DNA of 64,000 nt from Trichopria drosophilae (Eukaryota; Arthropoda; Insecta; Hymenoptera; Diapriidae), in assembly GCA_030407085.1 (NCBI GenBank), contig CM059582.1, positions 21,837,001 to 21,901,000 of the forward strand, read 5' to 3'. Under the pieces are notes generated by a model. The model searched no databases and had not been told where the DNA came from. It saw only the letters and a list, made by a program, of their open reading frames with translations. The number at the start of each line of letters is the position of its first letter. Within the stretch, counting starts at the first letter, position 1. The position numbers and the translations under genes were made by a program. This document shows, in pieces, positions 13,310-24,499 of the stretch.

Positions 13310-13940
13310 TTTCTTAATAGCAAAATCTAAGGAGTACATTTATCGACCACATTTTCAAAGCTCTCTAGCAAATCGAAAAATGAAAATATCATTATGAAAC
13401 CAACTTACTTTACTATTTTTGGGTATGCTCTATTGATGTATGAGGTCAAAATTGTATTTCCCTACCGCAGAAAAACAATATGGCGGATTTTATCTGAAAA
13501 AGTACCGAGAAATCGAAAAAAAAAATTTGTTTCGACAATTTTTTTGCAAATGGATATTGGATGGCGGCGGTTTAAGGAAAACATTTTTCTAATGAAAATT
13601 TCTCAAAATGCGGGGTTTTCCGAAATATTTCTTAAATAAATCGTCATGAATCTAGTTTGTCCATTATTTGGAATGGATCGCTAACCATTATACATTTGTA
13701 AAAAAATCGTCGAAACAACAAAATTTCCTATTTTTCGGTACTTTTTCAGATAAAATCCTTCACATTGTTTTTCTGCGCGAAGAAATCGCAATTTTTACCC
13801 CATAAATCGATAGAACATACCCAAAATTAGTATTAGTAAGTTGGTTTTATGAAGATATAATTTAATTTTTCGATTTGCTACAAAGCTTTGAAAATGAGCT
13901 AAAAATCTCGTTATCTTAGACTTTAATGAGTTATGTAGCA
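13310..13940. repeat. long inverted repeat (foldback element)
   Basis: The left arm, from about 13350, contains CATTTTCAAAGC followed by AGCAAATCGAAAAA and ATGAAACCAACTTACT. The same words occur inverted at 13835-13898. Inner words around GGCGGATTTTATCTGAAAAA and TACCGAGAAA also pair with the right arm near 13733-13760. Arms are roughly 250 bp with indels. No target-site duplication was placed, so the ends are approximate. The 81- and 65-codon frames inside are arms of the repeat, not genes. Confidence 0.65.
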
Positions 13941-16900
13941 AAAATAACTTTTGCATGACACGGTCTCTAATTATGAATTGTAAAACAAACATTCTATCAT
14001 TGAGAAGTTTTTCATTTACTTAATTCTACTATTATTAAATGTTGCAGCAATTTTTAACACTATTTCATAGTCTCATTAATCCTCTTTTTTGAAAAGTTGA
14101 AAGTCAGAAAACTACGAAGGAAAGATAGAAATACAGATATTAATTATTCAATGTTTTCGATAGATATTAAATCATCAATAGATAAAGAAAGTTGTTTTAG
14201 AGTGAAAATTAAGGTTATAGCTTACTTACGAATTGTGTTTATCCCTACTTTTTTAATGCATCGGGGATATCCAGGATATTCTTGAAAATTTGTGTCCAAT
14301 ACATAATGGTCGGGGTAAGAATTACTCAAAACACGTACAAATTTGTTGTACAATTTTTTTCATATTGTCAAAAGTGGGTATTATAGGAAAAATAATTTTA
14401 TATTTTATATTGTTCTTTATTGGGTGATATAAACGTAGAAAACGATCAATTAATGTAAGTATAGTAATAGCATAATACATGACATCTTCTTCATTTATTA
14501 GTTATATAAACATGATTCATTGACAGACTTTTATTTACGAAAATTAGAAATATTATTGCAATTTTAATGAATGTAATGTAAAGTAATTTCATTATTATCG
14601 TACATATTCAGTAAAATATTACTTTTCACTAATGAATAAAGTGATTCAGTTATTAAAGAAACTAAAATTTTCATTATTGACTATTTTAGAATTAATAGTT
14701 CTTCACAGCTCAATAATGTTTCGATTAATGAATGCTCAATAATAGCAAGAGAAGTATTTACGGTGATAGTCATGATTATTTTTTTTTTATATTTGTCAGT
14801 CTGTATCTCAATATATTAATATCTTTAATCTGATAATTCAATACTATTTTGAAACTAAGCCTGCTATTTTCCAAGTTTTAGATATTATATTTAGTCATTG
14901 CTACGAAAATAGTATGAGTTTCCGATTCAGACGTCTTCTTGAAATATAGATTCAATCCATTAAATAAATGACATTACCGGAATTAAAGTATTTAAAAGCA
15001 TATTTCGGTCATCCGTAGTCTATTTCTGAATGCGCAAAGAAGATACGGACTAAATATTACCTAACCAAATTATTTCCAACTAAACGTCGTTGGGGTTTTC
15101 TTACCTCTTCTTTCTCTTACATTAAACTAGGGTATTCTATTACAAGCGAGAATAGTACAAATATCATTAGGAAATATCATATAACCATGCACAAATGATA
15201 AAAAAAGCAGTGGCTTGTGCATAAATGACACCATTTTTTCAAGTAATAAATATGTTATTTTAAGGCACCGAGCTCCGATATCGTAAGGGATATAAAAAAA
15301 TATCGAAATTGAGCGTCACTTTTATTGCACAAATAATATTTTGCGGACTTAAAACTGATTAACAGTGTGTTAGCAATTTCCAAAACTGAAAAGGTCCAAA
15401 AAGTTTTATCAATCGAGGAAAAGTTGATAATTTGAAAAACATTCGAAGTCGATCGTATCTGAAAATATAGATAATATTAACTATATCTGCATGTCATCAT
15501 ATTTTACAAGAACTGCATCTAAAAACATTCAGTACACGAATCTCCGACACATTGAGATCTGGAAAGTATTTTTTTCTCTAAGCACTCTTAGACTGGTAAC
15601 TTTCTTTGAGTGCATTTCAAATATCAGAGCCATCATCTGAAACGCCGTAACTGTGAACCTTTGGAAATTGTGTACTTCATGAATATTCGAAGAACGTCTA
15701 AAGCAAATTAACAGATACATTAGAGCTTCATTTCAAAGTAGTCATTCACTTCTGGTTTCGTTTCGTCAGTATCCTGATGCAGAAATCGGAAGTTCTATAG
15801 CTACAGGTTGTTTTTTTCTGCTTTCTAAGTCGGCATCAGCCACTGATGACGTTGATACTCGGAAGCTGAAATACCGCCCGATGAAAGAGGAGGGCTCCAA
15901 ATTGGGAAAGATAAAAAAACGAAGTAGAAATGCATTCTCGTTGAAAAGCGCCCCTGGCACTTATTTCTCGAGAGCAATACGTTACCAACGAGCCTGTATA
16001 CATGCTTCTCGTTTTTCCTGAAAACAATAGGTTCGATGCACAAGGATGTTTGAAAAGTTCCTGTGTGAAAAGTCCGTAAGGTTTGTTGGTGACCCTTAAC
16101 CTGATACCAATGTAAACAATAGAAAAATAAAACGAAATTCAATGTAAATTGTGATAATTATAAACCTGAAGGCATTCAAAAATCTTATCGAGGAATTTTA
16201 ACGCATGTCATGAACATGATGTCAAATCATATTAAGCAAAAAATCGATTTTATTGCTCATAATTGTTATACGAAGCTTTTTCGAGACCATCGAGCCACAG
16301 ACAATGAAGTATAATCTAATTCTATAAATGTATCATTCATATTTCGAGAATTTCAATCTCAAAACTCTCTTGAGCAGAGAGCAAGAAATTATCTTTCAGA
16401 GCGCGCAATGAGCAATGAAATATACAAATGCGGCTCTCTCACTTAGCCGTCTGCACTCATTAGTTAAATGTCTAGCGCAAACATAAATTATAGGGAAAGC
16501 TGCAAGAGTCCTCAAGGATGAATTAAAGATCAAAGATTGCATTTTCGGAAAGTAAACGGTTTTTTCATTACTTTAATTGCGAGTAAAGACCTTTCTTTAT
16601 TAAATGTTTCCGTCTATGCTTGAAGGGGGAAAATGTATTCGCATAACGAAATGCTTCTTCTGAGTAATTGCGAAGAGGAGAAGACGATATCGTTTTGTTT
16701 CTCTCACTGTTTCCATCCGGTTCTTCATTCGGCCCTTTAAACTGTCGACCTTAAAATAAACTCGTAGCCCTGTCCATCTCCGCTTCCTCTCGCTTTGCCT
16801 TTAACAAACCATCCATCTATGACGCATATTTTCCTCCTCGCTCGTTCTCTCTTGGTCGTTCCACGGCCGCTTATATTCTTTGACTAACGTCGAAGCGAGG

Positions 16901-17201
16901 AAGCACGTTAGTATAGACACCCAGAAGAATCGCAAGTTTCAATTTAGTATCGCAAACACTCCACCTAAGTTAATATTTCTCTTCCACTTTCGCAGTAAAC
17001 TCACTTCAATTCCAGTAGAGAAGGTCAGGATGAAACGTAGAAACTCGGGAAAGATCTAGAAAAAGTTAATTTGTCAAGTTTATAGCGTCGAAAATAACAT
17101 TTATGTACATAGATCTTATTCTAAGATAACAGTAACGAATGTCATATATGATGAGAATTATTAATTGTTGACATAATAAGTTCTTGTACTTTTGTTTGCA
17201 G
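13941..17201. other. AT-rich upstream region; possible 5' UTR exon or promoter zone at about 16380-17000
   Basis: Mostly AT-rich with no recognisable protein. From about 16380 to 17000 the sequence becomes more balanced, with CpGs and pyrimidine-rich stretches, just upstream of the 3' splice site at 17200-17201. Because that splice site demands an upstream exon, a 5' UTR exon or promoter here is plausible but unproven. No TATA box or initiator is asserted. Confidence 0.3.
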
Positions 17202-18248
17202 GTCCCGAAAGTGTTGCAAGCCATCACGTGATGACCCCTGATTGGACATTTCAACTCACTCTATGATCGTAGACACGTGAAAGAGTCCAAAAATAGGAAG
17301 GAGCAATGCGTTGAAAAATATTTTGCAAATTCTTGCAAGATGGACGAGGTACGCGGCTCGCCGGCGAGACGGCTTTCGCAAATCTTGGACCCAATAGCTC
17401 GACTTACTTCAGATATAGGATCGAGCTCTTCAGCGCCTTGCAGTCCCAGATTGGGAGTCCGAGTGCACGACACTGGAGGTGGCGGACCCCATGTCGATCT
17501 AGGCAGAGGGCCTTCACCATCGGATTCGTCTCGATCGCCGAGTGTATCCGAATCGAGCCGAATGGGACCAGACAGCCCACGACTCTTGCCTCGACGCGGT
17601 AGGCAAGGTCCAACACCTCCACCCAGACCCCGAAACAACAATAGCCCTGTTCCATACAGGGATTCCCCGTACGTCAACGTCGCAAATTTGATCTTCCAAA
17701 AAGATAAAAGTTTCGCGGATACAGCCAAAAATGCTGGTTATGTCGAATTGAAAGATAGCCCTACTGTCAGTAGTAAAGCCAAAAGCAGCCCATACAACTT
17801 CACCTCCGAGTCCAGCGGTCACGTGGAATACGCGGATCAACGAGTGTTTCCAATGTCGGATTTTGGATCGACGTGTTTCGAAAATAAAGCGCACGATATT
17901 CATAATCTGCAGGCGCTCTGCAGTCGCGTTCGAGCAGCTTTCGAACCTGGACCATCTGGTAGAAGTAACTTTGAGAGGAGTTATTCAGTATCAGGGAGAA
18001 CAGAGGGCCAGGGTAGGCTTTTTCATGGGGATGTTGGGCGTTTGAGCGACAGAACACCTTCGTCTTCTGTTGGTCAGGATGTTAAGGCCAAAGAGTCGAG
18101 ACCAGCTTACGGATCATCCAAGAGCTTTGATGGATATACCAGTACTGTTGAAGAACTCAATTGGCAGGAAAGGTGTCTAGAACTTCAGCTGGAACTTCAT
18201 CGTAGCAGAAGTCAAGCGTCCCGAGTTCGAGATATGCTGCGTGAAAAG
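17202..18248 (+). CDS. first coding exon of a PLEKHH1/PLEKHH2 (MAX-1)-like protein
   Basis: The exon starts after a strong 3' splice site (pyrimidine tract ending TTTGCAG at 17201) and ends at AAG followed by GTCAGT (donor at 18249). I place the start at ATG 17340, with A at -3 and G at +4. The frame upstream holds a stop at 17229, so 17202-17339 is 5' UTR. The 303 coding codons are phase 0 at the donor. Residues 1-265 are low-complexity Ser/Pro/Arg-rich sequence with a proline cluster (TPPPRPR) and many Ser-Pro sites. Residues about 270-303 switch to a coiled-coil start with the pattern WQxRCLxLxxxL...QAxxxRxxL. That pattern matches the N-terminal coiled coil of PLEKHH1/PLEKHH2, whose C. elegans homologue MAX-1 acts in motor-axon guidance; PH, MyTH4 and FERM domains would follow in later exons that are not seen here. 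The family call rests on about 32 residues. Confidence 0.7.
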
Positions 18249-18330
18249 GTCAGTCAATTTCTCCTTACAGTTTTTACTAAACCTGTACTCTTAAAAATTA
18301 ATGAAATATGCTGTCACGTGTATATTATAG
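18249..18330 (+). other. start of intron after the PLEKHH-like exon
   Basis: The donor GTCAGT is followed by sequence that stays open to 18350 but loses protein character at once, as expected for intron read-through. Confidence 0.6.
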
Positions 18331-18976
18331 AAGGTATGCAAAAAGTATGAAAACACGTGTATAAGTTGTTATATAAAATATGTTTTACTGAGGTTAAGGC
18401 CATTAGAGGGTAGTAGGTAATTTTAAAGGTCACCTACATTTTTTAACTGGTCAGACCCATTTCGGACCTCGGCAATCGAAAGAGCAGGCTACTTTACATC
18501 AAACGTGTTTTATGAAAAAATTCTTCTTGCTTCCTTGGAAAGGTCAAATGTCTAAAAATAATTTTGTAGAAAACTTTTATTTTTTTTGTTATTTTAAAGT
18601 TACAAAGTGACCTTAAAATACCCAGCGAGGTCATCGATAAGGTCAGAATCATGATTACTTTACTTGGTTCTGTCCTTGTCCATGGCCTTGAAGGATATTT
18701 CAAGGTTATCTTTATAACTGGAAAACAACAACAACAAAAATTAAAAAAAGCCTTTTTTTAGATATTTGACCTTCAATCTTTACATTTTCAAGGTCACAAA
18801 AATAATTTTTAATACGACAAGTTTGATGTAAAATTTTCCGCTCTTTCGATTTCCGTGGTCCAAAATGGGCCTTACTAAAAAAAAATTAAGATGACCTTGA
18901 AATAACCTTGGGAAACCTCGGTAAAAAATAATTGATATATAAATTTATAGTGTTTTGATACTTTTTGGACACCCCG
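18331..18976. mobile_element. inverted-repeat element rich in AGGTCA half-sites
   Basis: The left end at 18331 holds AAAAAGTATGAAAACAC; the right end at about 18940-18976 holds the inverse followed by a GGACACCCCG terminus. Inner arms also pair: GGTCACCTAC and CGGACCTCGGCAATCGAAAG at 18428-18483 with their inverses at 18840-18897. Within it I count eight AGGTCA or TGACCT words (18427, 18541, 18608, 18628, 18640, 18767, 18791, 18892); two of them form the full TCAAGGTCA site (18788-18796, and reverse at 18892-18900). No coding capacity. The left terminus is decayed and no TSD was placed. Confidence 0.65.
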
Positions 18977-20486
18977 TACAATATGTTGTACGTTTCTGCT
19001 GGTGTTTTAATAGGTTTCTGTCAAAGGAAGACATTTTTTATATTTATAAGCGTGAATTACAATAAAAATCTTTAAAGAGTTAATTTATTGTACATTATAA
19101 GTTATCGAAAATTCACTTATTCGACCATTTACTTTGAAGTTTATAGGATATGACGATGTAATATTTAACACTATTTCAAATGTAAAATGCAAAATGCTAC
19201 ATTGGGAATATATTGCTAGTTGGCAAATGTTTGGATGAAATTGTAAAAAAAGTGTACAAACGTGTTATTCAGCAATGTCTACATTTCCTCAAAGCCCTTG
19301 GAGACCAATCACAGCAAACGATCCGTAACTAAACCAATAAGCGAGCGTGTTCCGAGTTGATGTCGTCCAATGTCCAATAATCGTGAAGTACTCCCTATTT
19401 GAGCGAATGAACGTCTTTCCAATGCGCTAAATAAAATCTGGAACGCTTCATTATTCGCTTCGTTTCCTGACTAAATTCAGTTTCGATCGAGAACGAGTAC
19501 ACATATTATAATAGAAGTCTAAAGGAGTATGTCAAATGGATTTTTCATTTACTAACAAAATAAACGCAATATAAAAAAAGAGACAGAATTGTTACTATTA
19601 CATATTTTTAAATGCAAAATAAAAAATTGTTGACAGCTTGAAAGAAATTAAATTTCATCGATATGATTGAATTCAACATTACCAGGATGAATGTAACGTC
19701 CTCCAAATATTTTCCATTAAATGCGGTTAGTAGAGATTCTTTTCATTTCAATTAAAAACAAATCATGATTGATATTTATATGGCATATTGAAAATTTAAA
19801 AAATATTAATAATCTTTAATGAAATATTGTTTTTTTATCCCATTATAGCCGAAACGTGCGATATTGGAACAAATTTTAGCGCCATTTTTTTATATGAAAT
19901 TTTATGCTATTTCAGAAATTTTCAATAAAATTGCGATAAAATTTATAGTTAAAAAGTTATTTGCGTCCTTTAGTGAACAAGTTTTTTTAAATTATTTTAT
20001 TTATTTAAACAGCACAGAATTTGACCCTCAAATCGCATTTATGTTTACGACTTTCCAAATGGCTGATGTAGCAATAACAACTATGGTGATGTTTACATTC
20101 CTCGAAAATATGTAAATTCACGAATTATGTTAGTGTTAGATTAGAATATCAATTATGTGTTTAGAGGTCACTGTTTACAAATATTAGTTGTGAATTTTAA
20201 TCCTCAGTTCCGACGGCTATTTTAAGGCCTTTTCCTCCCACTATCTGGGTTAAATATGTCCTACCGTTTGAAAGTGCAATTTATAAAGTACAATTTGAAT
20301 TTTCTCTGGGTCGAAAACAACCCTGGAGTCAGGTTTAAGGGTTAAAATGGTGTCCATCGAAAATGTAATCACGTATTCATAATCAGCGACTATTATATAC
20401 CCTATATGACTCGTTTCGAGCATACCGACAAATTAGGTCGCAATTTTGATATTTGATGTACGCCATTTTGAAATTCAGACCTTATA
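18977..20486. other. intronic AT-rich stretch
   Basis: No gene or resolved element. An 83-codon hydrophobic frame at 19864-20115 has AT-driven composition and no recognisable family. Confidence 0.4.
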
Positions 20487-20904
20487 CAGTACAACCTCTC
20501 TTGTTCGACATGATCGGTGCCAGACGCTCTCTCTCTCTGACCTCGCTAGTTTGACATTTTTTTAACCACGCCCACTATGACGTCACGCAATCGTGATTGG
20601 CTCATTTGTTTTTACGACAGCTAACCTTCTAACCTTCTGTTTTCCTAGCATTCATTTCCAGCCTCCTTGCCATACATATAGAAGTCAAGTAAAAGACTAA
20701 AACTTAACAACAACAAATGCGGAGGTTATGTCGTTCGATTTGACGGGTGAGGTGCAATCGTCCGAGTCCGGCATGGGTGCGTTCGTGTTCGTCGGTAATA
20801 TAATGGACGGGGCGGGAGAGGGAAGAAGTCTCCGCCCACTGTCGAACTAAGGAGGTCCGGCACTGTCGAACTAGGGAGGTTGTCGAACAAGAGAGGTTGT
20901 ACTG
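20487..20904. mobile_element. pogo-like MITE, family 2
   Basis: A 418-bp element bounded by TA at 20485-20486 and 20905-20906. Both ends carry a perfect inverted repeat of at least 24 bp beginning CAGTACAACCTCTCTTGTTC. Shorter degenerate copies of the end (GTCGAACTA, GGGAGGTTG) recur just inside the right end at about 20835-20885. CAGT termini with a TA duplication fit the pogo/Tigger group. The 78-codon reverse frame within it is not a real gene. Confidence 0.88.
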
Positions 20905-21249
20905 TATTCGAATCCAGCGACCTGGAAGACTACTTATCATTCTAATATAATAACATATTACTGGAATATGAATTTTATCTGAGAACTAAAATGTACCTAA
21001 AGTTTTCAATGATGTCCCCGCCATTTTGAATTATGAAACGATGCATGGTACATTTTAATTCCGAGGGTCCATGGACACGAAATGTTGATATTAGACATAG
21101 ATTTATTTCGGGATGATTTAGAGGTGAAAGTGATGTTTCAACTGATGAAATAATGTTATAAAATCGCGTTTGTACACAAAAAATCGGATGTATGTTTTTG
21201 CGGTACGCAATGTGTGACTAATTAAGAATTAAGGGTGTCGTGGTATGTG

Positions 21250-21320
21250 AGAAAACATAGCTCAGTTGTTAGAGCATTCGACCTGCAACCAAAAGGTCCC
21301 AGTACCCTGTTGTCTACCGG
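21250..21320 (+). repeat. tRNA-like sequence (SINE head or tRNA pseudogene)
   Basis: The stretch contains TAGCTCAGTTGTTAGAGCA at 21258-21276, almost a consensus tRNA A box. It is followed by a decayed anticodon-arm region and GGTCCCAGTACCC, a mutated B box. The acceptor stem does not close, so it is not a functional tRNA. The unit is followed by about 320 bp without recognised similarity, then by the SINE at 21647. Confidence 0.5.
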
Positions 21321-21633
21321 AATGTTTTTCCAAGTTCCCTGTTTTCAAAATTTTTGCAACATCCCGTGAATCACTGATGTTTTCATTTTTATCTCGGGAT
21401 TGGAACGACGTATCGAGATAGATCCAACATCGAAAACATCCATGGTTTAATGAGACAAGGTGAAGCATTCCTACAGATGCGCAATAGACCAAAAAATGGT
21501 GGGAGCACGGTGGACCAATACGAAATTACCATTTCTACAAGACAGATACGCCGATAGGAGTATGGAGTTCTTCTTCTCATGCGCAACACTTCAACTTCTA
21601 TTTCTTACACCATGGGTGACATCTATAATGGTA

Positions 21634-22091
21634 GTATTTTATTTTATAAGGGAACGCGATGGTCAAGTGGTTAGCATGCTCGCCTCGTAAACTGAACGTT
21701 CCTTAGGACGTAAGTTCGAATCCCCGTCCGGCAACTTTTTCTGATTATTTCCATTGCAGATAATTCAGGAAACCTTGCTGGGCGAAGGTACGAATTTGGG
21801 ATTGCTACCGACATCAGTCGGTAGTTATCGACACCGTGAATGGTTTTTCCGTGGTCGACGATTCGTCAATATTGTCTTGAATGAAAATAAGACAATGTTT
21901 GCGATGCGCCTACTACGGCACAGGCCGCCGACTAACTGTTGACAGTGTCGATTATGTGTAGTATTTGTGATTGTTTACTTGTTTGTATCGTCCTGTGTGG
22001 GATGATGACTAAGCCTTGCCCGATTAGCCATAGATGGCATAAAGTTGGCAAGTAAATCTGACCAATATATGTATGTATGTATTTTATTTTA
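21634..22091 (+). mobile_element. tRNA-derived SINE with 13-bp target-site duplication
   Basis: The element body is 21647-22078 (432 bp). Its head is tRNA-like: TGGTCAAGTGGTTAGCATG as A box and AGTTCGAATCCCCG as B box at about 21709-21722. The unique body follows, and the 3' tail is a short (GTAT)n array. The identical 13-mer GTATTTTATTTTA flanks it at 21634-21646 and 22079-22091, as expected for LINE-driven retroposition. The 62- and 76-codon frames across it are not genes. The LINE partner is unknown; a tail of simple tandem repeats rather than poly-A suggests a partner that recognises such ends. Confidence 0.8.
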
Positions 22092-23218
22092 CTCTCGTGA
22101 CCAAAATGAGAAAAACTGACCTAACACTGAAGGGACATACACATCCGTTGCACTTTACATTACTTAAGTTAGTTTGTGTATGTCATTAAAAGAAATGTTG
22201 TGATAATACAAATGGACAGCATGTGCATTTTACGAGTTATTTAATTGGGTTAATGAATTATTTTTTAGAAATCAACTGATTTTCATCCGTTCATTTCATA
22301 TCAAACATAAGATATCCATTAAAACTTAGAATATCGCAAGATTTCATTATAAAGTACTATAGATCAAGCTAAATACAAACTGGGGATAAATTGAAATGTT
22401 CCCGTTCCCTAACAACGCTAAACTTCAATTTGAGTCGGGGGTCGATATGAAATTCATTATTTGCGCGTTGATGGTCGTATTTAGAATAAATTAGCGTATG
22501 TCGTGGAATGTCCTGAACGTTTCGCTGGTCGGATCTGCATATTCCCCCATTGTAAACTCGTTGGCTCAATCATTGCACGGTCGTGAATCATCGCGGACTG
22601 GACGTATCGCGGGAACGTAGAAAATTTCATTTGACGCGTTGCGTATACGTCAAATTGGTTATGCTGAAGGCTGCCTCGTATATAGGACTCGTGCTAAAAG
22701 CCCTCCTGGCGTTTAGTATGTACGGTCACGAGCTACGATTTAACGCAGTCACCCCCAGATAAGGCACGATATGTACATATTCCATGGTATTCGACCTCAG
22801 ACATCACCTCAAAAATGTGAAAGACATCCGTTTTTATGCCGATTCATCGCTTCGTTTATCTGTCATAACCGGCAAGGAGTCTTGCATGTTGAAATTTCTA
22901 TGGTTCTTTTTAAAGATGTCCATATATTGGGGAAGCTTTAAAGGAACATTTAAATTCATATCCGTAATGGTTCACTATATTATAATTTTTCTGCTCCAAC
23001 TCAGGGTAAATGAAAAACATCGTGAGCGCATTTATTTTGGTCATGAAGTATTCGCAAAAGTATTTTTACATTCACTATTGTTGGAGTAGAATTTTGTACT
23101 CCAGGCTGGTCAATAGTTGATAAAGATGTAATAAATGAAAGGAAAATGAATCGTAATATATCAGTGTATATATGCGGATTTGTAGTGACTTTCGGTGATT
23201 AAAATTTAGAAAGAATAT
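22092..23218. other. non-coding; GC-richer island at about 22560-22790
   Basis: AT-rich sequence with a CpG-containing island at about 22560-22790. The 101-codon frame at 22784-23089 is not recognised. Confidence 0.35.
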
Positions 23219-23960
23219 TGCGAACAAATCCAGAAAACCTGTGTTCCCTGAGGCATGGCATAAAGCTACAGTCGTACCGATACTAAAACCTGAGAAAAAT
23301 AAACTTGTTCTTAGAAACCTTAGGACCATAAGTCTCACTACCTTCATCTGCAAATTACTAGAAAAAATAGTTAATGAAAGACTTGGTATCTGGTTAAAAA
23401 ATGAAATTACTTCAGAGTGGTTTCAGTCCCGATCCACGACAGATAGCTTAGTATCCCTGGAATCAAACATACGCGAAGCACTTAGTTAGACAGTCACCAA
23501 GCAATAGCTTCACTAGACATAGAAAAAGCATACGATGTGGTATGGACATGCAGCGTAATTGAAAAATTAAAAGATGATGGACTATTAGGGAAGCATCTCA
23601 AAATTCATCGCTAAGTTACTAGAAAACCGATACATCACTGTGACAGCAAATTGCATCAGATTCAGTGGTGCGTGTAACGCACATTTGAAAAGCAGTAAAA
23701 GAAATTTCAAACAAAATGGAGAACTTAATAAAATGCGTCTTATTTGCCGATGATATAACTAAAAAAATAAGAAACTCTGAAAAATGACTGAAAACCGACT
23801 TATCAAAATTTTTCAAAGCCAAAAACTTCAAATCACCAACGAAATAAAAATTCTAGGACTAATGTTTGATAAGTCTTACATGGAACTTCACCTAAAAAAT
23901 GGAAAGATTAATATAAACTATCGCTTAAGATGATCAAAGCGTTAGCATCTCCAATCCGTT
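23219..23960 (+). mobile_element. non-LTR retrotransposon relic: reverse transcriptase region
   Basis: A decayed ORF2 on the plus strand. The 23241-23489 frame contains PEAWHKATVVPILKP, then a degraded PISL motif (RTISLTTFICKLLEK) and the FGFR-like segment as WFQSRSTTDSL. After a frame break, SLDIEKAYDVVW gives the first catalytic Asp motif (about 23510-23545). Near 23745, LFADDIT preserves the FADD active site. Near 23840-23900, EIKILGLMFDKSY matches the conserved post-RT motif. Several frameshifts and internal deletions make it inactive. The element continues in 24500-24720. Confidence 0.75.
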
Positions 23961-24244
23961 CCGGGATGTCCTGAGGAGCTCCCGAGGACGTCCCAATGTT
24001 CGCTGTTTCGGTTAGAATCCTGAAATATGTATGTTTATAAAATAGAAACAAATATATCCAGACCAAGTTCATGTATATGACGGTGGATCTTAAAAAGAAA
24101 ATGGTATTGTTTTCGAGGTAATACTCAGTTTAAATTCAATGTTTTCCAGCAAATCTTATGTTGTACTTCAAGCAAGGGATTTTATCCAAAACTGAAGTAC
24201 ATTAAACTTCTTGATCAGCACAAATTCCAAACGTGTCCTATAAG
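23961..24244 (+). other. probable decayed interior of the non-LTR relic
   Basis: Between the RT and RNase H-like parts. No motif survives, but its position and the shared orientation of the flanking parts suggest degraded ORF2 sequence. Confidence 0.4.
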
Positions 24245-24447
24245 ATGACGATGAAGCTAGCAGCATATTCGCAGCAGCGGATTCGAAAAAACCATGGTTT
24301 TCAGCCATTATAATTGCCAAAAACAGATTATTTGTATAAAATTTGTTTAAAAATGTTTAAATGCAAGTAATTTTTAATAAGAAATTATCAATTTCCGTAG
24401 TTTTCTTGAATCCGCTGCTGCGAATCTGCTGCTAGCTTCAGCGTCAT
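24245..24447. mobile_element. 202-bp MITE, copy 2, 9-bp TSD
   Basis: The ends match copy 1 at 1495-1696: ATGACGATGAAGCTAGCAGC on the left, inverse on the right. The interior is mostly the inverse complement of copy 1, so the two copies lie in opposite orientation. TCCTATAAG is duplicated at 24236-24244 and 24448-24456. It has landed within the non-LTR relic, separating the RT from the RNase H-like end. Confidence 0.88.
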
Positions 24448-24499
24448 TCCTATAAGCTATCTAAAGCACAAAATAAAACAAATATCGATAAAACATAAA

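Noticed and set aside
17261..17728. 155-codon minus-strand frame opposite the PLEKHH-like exon
   Set aside because: Antisense shadow of a GC-rich coding exon, no start or splice context of its own.
21647..21733. Functional tRNA gene
   Set aside because: A and B boxes are present, but the acceptor stem does not pair and the unit continues into a SINE body with TSDs.
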